A stretch of 64,000 bases of DNA from Misgurnus anguillicaudatus (taxonomy: Eukaryota; Chordata; Actinopteri; Cypriniformes; Cobitidae): the NCBI RefSeq assembly GCF_027580225.2, contig NC_073359.2:12951001-13015000 (forward strand). The letters run 5' to 3'. Both the position numbers and the translations under genes were made by a program. Positions 10,417 to 22,200 of the stretch are shown in pieces. Each line of letters opens with the position of its first letter. Within the stretch, counting starts at the first letter, position 1. A model generated the notes under the pieces. The model saw only the letters and a program-made list of their open reading frames with translations. It was not told where the DNA came from and did not search any database.

Positions 10417-10955
10417 AAGGTCTGACATCAGGTACCCAGGTCAGGGAAGCTAGAAAACAATAAACGTGACATGGCACTCATCTCATTATATGCTCATTTA
10501 AACTAGATATATAGTTTAATAAAATAATGTATGTTACCCGCAATACATCAATTACAACCTTAATATAATATAGTGATTGTATTTCCAAGCTGCTGAACAC
10601 CTTCAAAAGTGCATAACTCAAATTGTAAAATCATTAAATAATTCCATAAATGTTCTTAGTTTAAAAAAGCTTTTTATTTTATTAACTTTTGGTTATTGCA
10701 CTTTAATTGTAAAGATGTTCGTACAATTAAAAATTACTAGTGTGAGATTTATATTCCCTTGTCGTTTTTGAAATCCTCCACCTCTCCCCGCTGTAAAAAA
10801 AAAGTAAATTTTACTCTGAGTAAAGTTAAAATGATTTACTATTTACTTTTACTTGAGTAGATTTTTAGACCAGTAACTTTACTTTTACTTAAGTAAAATA
10901 TTATTAAAGTAACTTTACTTTTACTTGAGTACAATATTTTAGTACTTTTTCCACC
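9830..10955. mobile_element. Decayed hAT-type element
   Basis: Both margins carry the ACTTTTACTTAAGTA and ACTTTACTTTTACTTGAGT type of terminal sequence common in fish hAT elements; the right end is AGTACTTTTTCCACCT. A short frame near 10085-10160 includes RNPWSYLRDHF, which resembles the N-terminal BED-finger region of hAT transposases. The frame is short and broken, so the element is dead. The family call rests on the ends and this one motif. Confidence 0.5.
10324..10413. repeat. (GA)n microsatellite
   Basis: About 90 bp of AG/GA dinucleotides, interrupted once by ACAG near 10365, lie inside the decayed hAT element. It creates a false Leu/Ser frame on the minus strand. Confidence 0.95.
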
Positions 10956-13734
10956 TATGAACATTAGTAATAATACACACATTATTTAACAATATACTCT
11001 GGTACTTAATTGCTTGTGTATTTACTTATTATTGAAATGAAATCGAAGGAAGCAAATCAATACTGAATCGAATCGAAGCCTCAAGAATCGAAATCGAATC
11101 GAATTGTGAAATTCCTAACAATACCCAGCCCTACAAACTGTGCATATTTTTACAGAAGTATATTCATGCTATATCTAAACAGTCAGCGGATGGTTTAGGG
11201 CAGGGGTTTCCAATACGTCGATCGCAAAGGCAATGCCGGTAGATCGCACATAAGTTAACTGCTGCTCCACGCGCAAAATTGTCATCATGGTCTTTTGGAG
11301 TAATTGTGAAACACGCAGGTCTCTTTGAGTTGCTGCGTCTTATGTCTCAAATGTGTTTTGCCAGGCCACTGCAGCTCAGTCGTTTTTAACTTCCAAAATT
11401 CACAAGGATGCGCATTCTTGCCTCACGCAGGAGTTGATCCACGCGCACAGTGTCTGTGTGTGTGCGAGCAAACGAGAGAGGCAGCGTAGCGCTGATTTGT
11501 ATGCTTCTGATACTGTTGTAATTTTCTAGTTTGTTTCACTAAACCGCATCTCCGCTATTTTAAGGATTACTCGACATGTACTCAAGGATCTTTTTTAAAA
11601 CTCCTCAAAAAGAATAGAGATATATGCAGTATAGTCCTACAAGCATTTAAAGTGTTCTTTCTCTTCTGCTCTTGTAAGCTCCGCTATGTGCTCGTGCAGT
11701 GCGCACTCTCTTAAGTTGTCCATGTGCATCACCGCTCCCCCAGTTGAGTTCCGCCTTTGGGTTCTGATAATGTCACGTTATTATTTTGTAAACTAACATT
11801 TAAGAACCGATTCTTGACATTTGTGAATCGATTCAGAATCGGCCCATGTCCGAATCGCGATTCCTCTAAGAATCATTTTTTTGTCCCACCCCTAGTAAGC
11901 AGTGGACTAAAATGTACACACTGCACCTTTAAATATCAGGTGGAATGAGCAGCAGCTTACATCATCCTAAAACTGCCCTTGGACAAGTCATTTTACATTC
12001 ATAAGGTTTATTTTCAGGGTTTTTCCTGGCACAAAATGAGGCGGAGGTGGTGTCATCCTGATCTTAACTTGTACACATACGCAGTCCTACCTTTAAGTGG
12101 CTTACCCAAAGTGACTTCAACTTATTATTTCTAATAAAATGTTATGAAAATGACAATTATTAAGTAAAAAGTTATATAAAACATTACTTATTTTACCAAA
12201 CAGGAATGTTTTTAATAAAATAAAGCTTTTTATCACATTTAACTAATTTTTTAGCCCACAATGGCCAACTGAATTAACCAGTTTTACTAAATGATCAAAG
12301 CTCGTTCACATTCTCTGTGGTTCATTTTAAATGATTCAATCAGGGTTTATTCAGGAATCATAGAGATGAATTTACTACATTTTTTTACCACCTTCACAAG
12401 ATTGTTTACTACCAACAACACGGCAAAAGACTGAAAAGTTCAAAAGCTTAAATGAAGCGGTTGAAATGAGTCATTCGTGTGCGAGAACGTAGTACTGGCG
12501 AACTCGCTGTGTAACGTTACAGACAGTTACAGTTACTAACTTACCGATTCAACGATCCAACTGCACTGATATACAAGACATAATGATGTTGCCTACGTCA
12601 TATTAATTTCGCATCCAACTTTAGTGGACATTTTTTTGAGTAACTTTTATTAGTACGAACAAAAACTGTAAAACTAACATTACTCGCCCCATTTCAAAAA
12701 AACCAATAGTTATCTGCTTAATGGATCGAACTTATCTGCTTAATGGATTTAACTCTGTTAAATTACCTCAGAATCCTTCACAGTAACGTTACATTACCTG
12801 GCGGGAAATTTCAATTCACAAAGAACAAAATAATCATTACAACGTAAAATATTTAATCAAAACACAATCTTCTAAGTTTTTTAAGTCTCCAAATTATGTT
12901 TTATTTCATGAGATGCTTATTACTCACCTGATAAAAGCGCCAACTTTCTGGAGCTGCTTCGTCTTCCCCTCACAGACAGCTGGCCTGACGTGATGACGTG
13001 TGTTTCAACGGTCATCAACGTCATAAATCTTCCAAATATTTTTTCTTTTATTTTTTTTCCGTGTATACATGTATAACATTGTCATACAAATTTTTGCATC
13101 AATTTACACACAAAAATAAAAAAACAAATTGTTGTAGCACATTCTTTAGCTGCAGAGAAACACAAGAATGTCAAAAGCTATGGCGCCATCTACAGGTGGT
13201 ATTAGGAATAGAGAATATGAATGGGCATTGTAGGCCCTACATTTTTCATAATTAAAAATTTAAAATAAATATGATTTTTTTTTAAGAACCCTAGCATTGC
13301 ATCTATCAGTTAAAGACAAGAAAATCTAAATAATTTTAAAATATGTAGCATGTTCACTATGAAAAATCTAACTAAAGTTGTAATACTGTATATGCTTACA
13401 TTATAGGGTATTACAATTTCATTATCAATTACAGCAAATGTATTTTAATTTTAAAGTATAAAAATAAGGACTTCAACATGGGGTTACAGCAAAAATGCTG
13501 CCCTTTTTACTTTTTTTACTGTAATTAAGCAAATCAGTATATTTTTTTGTTAAAAATAATAATTACTGTTCGCTTAATTATTTAATTATCAGTAATTTAC
13601 ATAAATAGTTTTTTTGTTTGTTTATTTGTTTTACTCCCAGAAGTTACAGATGTCCACTTTTATGCAGAAATCCAACAACATATGATTCAAAATATATGTG
13701 CCAAATGGATGCATTTTGAGGCCCCAGTTATTTT
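10956..13734. other. Gene-free stretch with decayed repeat fragments
   Basis: I see no gene. Pieces of repeats include a GAATCGAATCGAA-rich remnant at about 11040-11135, a hAT-like end CAGGGGTTTCCAATACGTCGATCGC at about 11203, a piece ending in GAATCG and CCCACCCCTAGT at about 11815-11895, and a CAGGGTTTTTCCTGGCAC end at about 12016. The remaining sequence is AT-rich with short, unconvincing frames. Confidence 0.5.
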
Positions 13735-13995
13735 TTTATTTTAAATTTACATTGATATCAATTTGATGTCAATTTGACATCAACTGAACGCCTTTAACAT
13801 GACGCTGATTTGACGTCAACTCAATGTCAAACATGTTGGCCCATATAATCAATTTCAGTATGGAATAAAACTCATATTTTCACAAAATTACCACCAGAAG
13901 GACTTAATGTATAATCTAACTTTGAAATGATGCTTAGCAGCATCTTGATTAAATCTTGCCTAATATTTGACATCAAATTGACATCAAGGTGCCCT
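13735..13995. repeat. TGACATCAA-rich dispersed repeat
   Basis: Several copies of TTGATGTCAATTTGACATCAA-like motifs in both orientations flank a central segment, ending in CCCTCTGGGTTACTGGG. The arrangement suggests a small palindromic DNA element. The boundaries are not resolved and no coding is seen. Confidence 0.4.
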
Positions 13996-14671
13996 CTGGG
14001 TTACTGGGTCATACTTGATCAGCTGCTGGTATGTGCCTTGTTAACATGTTCTACACCGCCTCCAACAACTTTAAAATGCACACTGTGTGTAGTATGTTGC
14101 TTATAATGTGGAATTGACTGTGTGCTGTGTATATATCTCATAAAGGTTTGATTTATAAATGTATAAAGAACAAGAAAAAAAAGAGTCATTAGGCACCTTT
14201 TCATTTAATTTATTGTAATTTATATTATTACCCCCCTCACTGTCGTTTTCTTTTGTTGTTAATGCCTAATCTCTGGCGCATTAATATGCATTTTAAGTTA
14301 TAAATAATGTATTGAATTTCATTTGAATAACCAATAGAATCACAGTGCCAAAAACACTCCACCCATGCAAAAATATGCAATACCTCCTTCTTTACGTTTA
14401 ATTGAATCTTTTATTGCACAATAATGGATGAATCTGCATTAAAAGAACGAAACTTACCATAAGGCGTGGTTTGTTATGTGTTGTAACGTTGTTTTCAGCC
14501 TGTCCTACTAATTTAATGAGAAATACACAAAATGATTTGATTCACGTTGAATATGTAAATACAATCTTATTTTTTATTTTTTGTCTTAAAACTTTCATGA
14601 AGTTCATCACATTTTCTGCTGCAGCTCTATATTGGAAACTCTTGGGAGGCCACTTAGAATGTTGACTAGTG

Positions 14672-14697
14672 TATATATATATATATATATATATATA
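14672..14697. repeat. (TA)n microsatellite
   Basis: A pure TA run of about 26 bp lies immediately before a tRNA-derived SINE fragment. Confidence 0.9.
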
Positions 14698-14825
14698 ATG
14701 CATTTGGCAGCAAAAAAAAAAAACGTTTTACATTACAAGGCATACATTTTACCATCGTGTTTTTGGGTTCAAACCCATGACCTTTTACACACTACTAACG
14801 CAATGCTCTACCACTAAGCTATATT
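14698..14825 (-). mobile_element. tRNA-derived SINE fragment
   Basis: Read on the minus strand, the segment holds an A-box-like TAGCTTAGTGGTAGAGCATTG and a B-box-like GGGTTTGAACCC at tRNA spacing, followed by a tail. No tRNA cloverleaf closes, so it is a SINE head and not a tRNA gene. Confidence 0.6.
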
Positions 14826-15360
14826 TTCCCCACTTTAGTAGTGCCACTATACTATTTTATTTGGGCCAAGATATCAGTTTTATGGAGACTGATATTTTTT
14901 TCTTTTAGAGTTAGGCTCTCCATTTCTATAATTTGTGAATCTGATTAGATCAGAAAACGCAATGTTAGCAGCCGAAAATGGTCCCCTTAGAAACTTTAAA
15001 TGGCAGAGGACTAATTTCGGGCATGCCTGCTGCAGCCATTTAACAGCTGCAAAGTCCTTGATTATTACGCCAGAATAAGAGTATAGTTCCTAGCCATAAC
15101 TGCATAGAAAATCGCAACTTTTAATTTTCTGTCGGTCTTAGTCCACGAGGTAACTACAGAAGTCGACTTTTAAATAGGAAAAATATCGAAACTCTGGTTA
15201 TTTTTTGGCGTGATGCTAAGGGTCTAATCAGATTCAATGGATTATGCTAAGCTATGCTAAAAGTGGTAGCACCAGAGATCGGCTGAATGGATCCCAAAAC
15301 GGCAACTCTAGGGGTGCTGGGAAATGAGTATATTTTTTAAAAAGTGGAATGTCCATTTAA
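14826..15360. mobile_element. Dispersed DNA repeat, family not identified
   Basis: The segment begins TTTCCCCACTTTAGTAG and ends AAAAAGTGGAATGTCCATTTAAAT, which look like degenerate inverted ends (CCCACTTTA versus AAAGTGGAA). The interior is noncoding and includes ATGCTAAGCTATGCTAAAAGTGG, a pattern common in fish repeats. No target duplication could be fixed. Confidence 0.4.
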
Positions 15361-15617
15361 ATCATGATCTTGGGTTTGACTGATGTAAACTGTATACAAA
15401 AGGTCAGGATTTACACATTTGTCAGGACACAGATATTGTAGCTGTATTGTCCGAGATAAGCATTATAAACATCAGAAATACCAATCTGATTTTAAATATA
15501 CTGTCCTCACCATCATTAGCCATTTATAAATTCAATTTTAATCATATTAAAAAAACTTATTTGTAGAAAGTAATCTATGTGGTAGCCAGGTCAAAATGCT
15601 CAAATCATCACAATCGA

Positions 15618-16244
15618 AAAGTTTAAAAACAGTTTTTAATCAAAGCGGCAAGTTCTTTACATTTCATGACAAATCTGACTTTGATATAAAATGAACTAAC
15701 CACAAGCCAAATTTACTTCATGTTATAAACTTGACATCATCTGGACTGAAGCTTTTCTTTTCTGTTGCATCCATTGTCCATTTACCTACTCAAAACTTGT
15801 CACTGACTTCTACATAAATGTTCAGAATCAATTTGTATGCATGTGTTACAATATGCTTTGCACATTAAAAAGGTACTGCACAATAAACTCGCTAAGGTTA
15901 CCTTATAAAAAGGTTAACTTAAAAATGAAATTAAATAAAATGTGAGGGAAAAACCGTAACACCATAACAAAAGAAAAACACAAACTGTCGCATGTACAAC
16001 ATGTACCTAAACAAGCAGAGCATAATTACAACATTCACATTTAAAGTCTGAATAATCCTCACTTCAACAAAACAGATGAGGATGTACATGAATGGGACAT
16101 CTCAGAACTCACACAGTTTAAAAGAAGAGAGCAAGGGGTCAGGGTCACTGTACAGATATCAATTACTGACGCTTTCTGGAATGTCCTATAAACACTCTGG
16201 CAAAATAGATTTAAGCAAGGAAATAAGTACATTCAATAACAGAT
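15618..16244 (-). other. ncl: ncl 3' UTR with probable ATTAAA poly(A) signal
   Basis: Downstream of the ncl stop, the minus strand runs about 600 nt of AT-rich sequence to an ATTAAA at 15635-15640, a common variant signal. An AATAAA that overlaps the stop codon itself (16244-16249) is too early to be the main signal. The length fits a nucleolin-size 3' UTR. The exact end is not known. Confidence 0.45.
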
Positions 16245-19200
16245 TTATTCATCAAACTTAATTTTCTTTCCTTGTGGCCTGTCCCCAAATCCACCTCGTC
16301 CACCTGAAAAACGTTCAAAAGGTTTCATAAATTAGGAGCTGTATATAAACCTTGTTTCGGGTTTTGGCTATCGCAAGCATATAAAGTTAACAGTATATTC
16401 AAAAAGCAGATATTAGTGGATAACTACCTCCTCGTCCTCCACCTCCTCTTCCTCCCCTGAAGCCACCGCCTCTTCCACCTCCACGGCCGCCAAAACCACC
16501 TCTTCCACCTCCGCGGCCACCAAATCCACCCCTTCCTCCACCTCGGCCGCCGAAACCACCGAATCCTCCTCTGCCGCCCCCTCGACCTCCTTCGCCCTTG
16601 GGCTTGGCGTAGTCCAGTGTCACTTTTTGTCCGTCGATCTCACCGTCATCCATTGCTTCTTTAGCTGCCTTGCAGTCTTGTTCATTGTCGAAGTCTACAA
16701 ACCCAAACCTGGAGGAACAAGATTTAGTCGTAAGGTGGACATCAAACCAAATGTCACTCAAAAAAGCACTCAAAGCAGTTTTATAACCTTAACAACTGAG
16801 GGTTGTGAGTAATTAACTATCTTTTTGTCTCACATCAGACATAGGTAAATCCCCAAACATAGTGGGATCACCGGTTTAAATGTGAATTTGAATCTACTTC
16901 TCGTGCGAATCCGTACACCGCCACTGGATTGACAGAGAGGAGCTCATGAGAAGCAAAAAAGGCAAACTGAGAGATAAAACGCAATGTCTGTACCCTTTTG
17001 AGGATCCTGTATCTCTATCTGTGGCGATTCTGGCTGCGACAGATCCGTCAAAAGCATCTTTCAGCATCTGATCTGTGGTGTCTTCTGACAGGCCTTTGAC
17101 AAACAGAGTTTTTGTGGGTCCTAAAAGCAGAGACAAGACAGTTAGAAATGACAAGGATAGAAATGGTTAATAAAACAATAATTGGGAAAAAGTTTAAAAA
17201 ATACACAAACCTGAGTTGCCTCTTCCTCCTCCACCTCGCTCTTCTCTGCTTTGACTGTACTCTAGTCTGATAGTTCTGCCCTCGACCTCTGTGTTGTTGC
17301 AATTCTCCAGCGCCTCCTTGGCATCCTCCACGCTCTCAAACTCAAGAAACGCAAATCTGTAAAACATCATTACATGTGTTACACAACAAAAACTTAATCT
17401 TTTTCCCCCACCACACAAAATTAGTTAAATTAGATTTAGATTTGATTCAACTAATAATAACCACCACCATGTAAAAACACTTAAAGTAAACATACAAATG
17501 TACTATTAAATAAGTGAAATATTTACGACTACTTAATCCCAAATGGTACTTCAAGTATATAGTTTAAGCCAAAAGGGTTTAAATGACAGGGTTTGTAAGA
17601 CCCTTGATCTACAGACAATGCAGCATGGCACTGAAATAAATGCAGTTAGTGCAGGTACGTTTCATACACAGTGTATTACTGCCACCTACTGTCAAGTATA
17701 CAACTATTTGGATTACCCCTGTGTGTCTAATTATGCATTTAAAACCGAGTAATAAATAAAATACTAGTGTTTGTTTGCTAAAGATATCAACAGGCTATAG
17801 GTTCATTTGATGTGTAATTTAGACCGTGTTTCACTTTATCAGAGCCTTAAACCATGTCAACTTTTACAGTAAAGATGTAATGATTACCAGTTTAAAGGTT
17901 AACTGCAATAAAATCCAAGGTTAGTATTACTTCATTTTTTTAATCACCAGTGTCATGGCTCAAAAACTCCTGTCCATCATTAACCACTTGTAAGAAACGC
18001 ATTAATTCAGGACTGCTGCCCACGTGTTTGATGAGAGTGCTTCACTGACTGAATTTAAATCCAAAAAAAAGTTCACATTTAGGGAAATCTAGTTGTGCTG
18101 ATGGATGTTTACTTAATATTTCTTTAGACTGATCAATCTTTTCTATTCAGTTTTCATTAATGATGTGATCAGATGAGTTTAAAGCACCTTTCTTTTTAAG
18201 CGCGAGCGCAGGTGTCGTGCAGTTCTCTCCTAGGTCATGAAGTACTCCAGACTTCTGGTAGGCCGATGATTTGTCTGGTGTTTTTATAAAAATCCGATTT
18301 ATGGGAACTAGATGAAAATGTACGGCACGACCCCAATTTGCCACAATAAATGGTATTTATTTGATTTACGCAAACAAAAGTGCACTTGCACTTGTAAAAT
18401 CTATTTGAAACTTTGTAATTTTTGTAAATTTGTAGTTTTTCAAATAAGCCAGCAGATGGCGGGTTTTTTCTTGGGGCTGAGCACAGAATGTGAAAAAATG
18501 TTCAACTTTGAATGAAAAGCTCCGCTCGTCAATGTCAGTTCTCACGCGGCCGTCCAATCACAGTAGAGGAGGGGCGGGACAAGTAGCACAGCAACCAACC
18601 GTCTCACAGCTGACGTATCAGAGCTACCAAAGCACTTAGCTGAAGAAAGCTGGCACTCAGCTGAAAAACAGCTGGCATTCGGGCGTTGTCCAGGCGTTTT
18701 CAGCCACGTTTAAAAGTTTTGGTGTATACAACCCCTTAATGTCTAGTGACATATCAGGGTTATTTTATGATTAATTGATATAAATTTCTTACATACTGTT
18801 CCTTTAAGTGTTACATCCCTAGACTACAGTCTAAATTGTCTCTACCATCTCATTTGTGTCTTGATTTGTTAAGGCGATTCATACACTTTTCAGTACATGC
18901 TCAAGCCCAAATTGTACTCGAGGAAATTTGACACGGCCGGTACTCACCCCTTTGGCCTGCCATTATTCTGTGGTATTCTGATAGCTGTCGCCTTCTCAAA
19001 CACACTCTGGAGAGAGTCTTCATTCGCACTAAACGCCAAGTTGTTCACCACAAGAACTTTACTACATGGACCTGAGCCTCCTACAGGTAAGAAAAGCAAG
19101 CAAACGTTAACAAAAGAGCAGATCTAGACGATTACCATCTGGATAAACTTTACATCTAGCCCAACGCAAGACTGTAACGTAACAAACCTGGTGCTCTGCC

Positions 19201-22200
19201 ACCCTGTCGACTCTTTTCTCCTGTGAAATCTACCATGATGGAGCGTCCTTGAACGTCAGCCCCTTGTGCCTCCTCCATCATCTTTTCAGCAATAGCTTCT
19301 GTCTTAAACTCAATGTAGGCAATTCTGCACAAATAACAGAACATAACGTCAACTATGCCGCAAGCATGTTTTACATATACTAGTAATTCATATGGTGGTT
19401 GTTCCTTACCCTCTGCTTGAACCGTTCTGGCCCATTGGTACTCTGATATCGACAGCCTGGTCAAAGACTTCCCTAAGTTCATCTTGTGTTATGGAGTATG
19501 GAAGGTTCTTGATGAACAAAGTGCGAGCATCTCTCTCTGACGAAAAAATTTAATGTTGACACCTTTAACTTTAACATTTTCAAGCACTGCACAAAGATTC
19601 ATCCAGATCAGTACTTGACTATCTTTTTAGCCCACACGGGTGTTCAGGAATCAAACAAGATGTCATCAGTTCTGAACATGGTTAGATTAATGTTTGTGGC
19701 AGAAGTCTGCTCAACTACCTTTCTTGGCATCCTGAGAGCTCTCTTTGCTTCTGGCTCGGTCAAGTTTCAGTGGCTGGCCCATTAACTTCTTCCCATTAAG
19801 CTCCAGCGCTTTCTGCAACTCTTCCTCGGACGAAAAGTCAACATATCCAAATTTCCTACAAAACGACAACAAATACTCTTAAACTGATGTCGGATGTAAA
19901 GTAACATTGTACAAACCTCAATTAAAAAAATAGACATGTTTTTAAAATATGTCCTTACTTGGTCCCGCCAAGACGCACATCCTGAATTTCAAGGTTTTCC
20001 TTTGAGAAGAACTTTGAAATTGCCGCCTTAAGTTCATCGAAATCTTTATTTGAATTCAAGTTGCCAATATAGAGACTGAAGCCTGAAAAAAAAATCACCC
20101 AAAAAGTTAGTTTCCTAAAATAAGTAGGCAAAATTGATGTTTCTTGTAAAGACAATCAGAATTTAACAAAGGTGACATCACATGCATCAGTATTAAGTCC
20201 CTTGTTGTTCATCATCTTTTGTCTTCATATATAGAGAGTAAACTAACAAACTGAAACCCTCACCTTCTCCATCACTTTTTGCCTTCTTGGCTGGGGGTGT
20301 GCCCTTCTCTTTTGTGTCTGCTTTCCTTTTTCCTGGAGTTTGGGGAACTTCTGGAAAACGAAATGTACCGAATTAGTACAGTAGTAAATACTAAGGCTTT
20401 TATTATCCTGTCATCGCCACAACCCATCACATGAACACAGCAGACATGGATACAAGACTAATTGCTGTTGTGTTAAACAGGATTTTAAAAGGACACCTTC
20501 TTCGTCGTCTTCCTCCTCATCATCATCTTCCTCATCGTCATCATCTTCCTCATCCGATTCTTCCTTAGCCTTCACCAATCCTGCCTTTTTGGCTTTGGGG
20601 GCTGGTGTTGTATCCATTTCTTCCTCAGAGTCTAAAGGAGAAAAAAACAGCTTTAAAAAACTGACAAGGATGCAAGAAAAACTTAATCTAAAGAGACACT
20701 GACATCAGAACAAGAGTGTCATCCAAAACATTCAGTATTAAGTCCCTTGTGGTTCATCACATGTCTAGTAAAAAATTAACAGCTTCCAATATTCAAATAC
20801 CTTAGCAGTTTTTGACTGCTCTAGCTTCTAAACTAGCTCATACACACCTTCATCGTCGTCGTCATCCTCATCATCATCTGACTCTTCTTTAGCTGCAGGG
20901 GCTTTAGCTGGAGTAGCTTTAGCAGGGGCTGCCTTTTTAGGAGGAGCCTCTTCCTCTTCATCTACAAGAGATCAAATGCATTGTTATTAATGCTCTTACC
21001 ATTTTTGAATTGTACAACTCAATTGTTTGTGATCATTTAAAGTTGCTGTAAATAGCTGGCATACAAAATTCAGACTTTTCAGACTTTACAGAGATCAATG
21101 CAAACGACATTGTAATACAAAACTTGTATTCACGCACAATAGGCATGCTTTGTATCCCTCTAGTGTCACCAAATTAAAATTACATGTGTGTATACACCAT
21201 TGCATGTTATTACAGCAGCATATCTTAAGATTTGAGATGAATTACTCCATACCTTCATCGTCGTCGTCATCATCATCAGACTCCTCAGCAGGTGCGGCCT
21301 TCTTTGCAGGAGTTGCTTTCTTCGCAGAGGCGGCCTTCTTGGGTGGGGGTGCCTCTTCCTCTTCTGAATCATCCTCATCTGTAAACCCAAATTTAATATA
21401 TTTGATATTTTATTTACATTTAATTAGAAAAGACATTATTCGATTGGAGTTGCTTGGATTACTTTAATGATAATTAAGGCATAAAGTAATGGCATATTTT
21501 CTCAATCTTTGTGTTAAACATATACATTTAAGATGGAATGAGGGCGAGTTCATTAAGAACTTTATATCGTACCATCATCAGACTCCTCGGCAGGTGCTGC
21601 TTTCTTTGCAGGAGTCGCTTTCTTTGCAGGAGTTGCCTTGGCAGGGGTGGCTGCAGCTTTCTTTGTGGCAGCAGGCTTGGCAGGTGTAGCCTTCTTTGGT
21701 GGAGGTGCTTCCTCTTCTACAGTGAGAAATACATTGAAGTCACATTGTACAACATCTAACTTGATTTAAAAAAATAGCTAGCCATGAATATTTTGCGTAC
21801 CAGATTCGTCGTCATCATCATCGTCGTCATCCTCCTCCTCGCTCTCCTGTTTGGCTGCAGCTTTTCCGTTTTTTACCTGAGCATTTTTTGCAGGAGTTGC
21901 GTTTTTCTTCGCAACGGGTTTGGTCGGTGGTGCCTGCAGAATTTAAGTTAAATGGTTAAAGTGGTGAAATTGTTAGACGTGTAATATTAATGGGCATCTG
22001 ATCAAATCTTCACCTCTTCCTCGTCGCTCTCCTCCTCGCTGGACTCTTCTTCCACTTCTTTTGGAGGTGGAGGGGCTTTCTTCTTCTGAGGTGTCTGTTT
22101 CTTGGCCCCCTGCTAAAAATAGACATCCATTTGTTAACGCAAATCAATCAGGTGACCATATTTCTCTTATGGCAAAGTTTTATATTCATAAACATGGGTA

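Noticed and set aside
10283..10477. Leu/Ser repeat ORF
   Set aside because: It is produced by the (GA)n microsatellite.
14698..14825. Possible tRNA gene on the minus strand
   Set aside because: A- and B-box-like words are present but no cloverleaf closes and a SINE tail follows.
16627..16812. Plus-strand ORF over ncl exon 16
   Set aside because: It is antisense to RRM4 and the RGG exon and crosses their splice sites.
17121..17210. SNORD20 expected in ncl intron 14 by analogy with mammals
   Set aside because: The 90-nt intron has no C/D boxes and no ACTTGACTATC complement; the guide is found in intron 10.
21150..21759. Plus-strand Ser-rich ORFs over the ncl acidic exons
   Set aside because: These are the complements of Asp/Glu and TPAKK codons in ncl exons 4 and 5; the minus-strand exon chain explains them.
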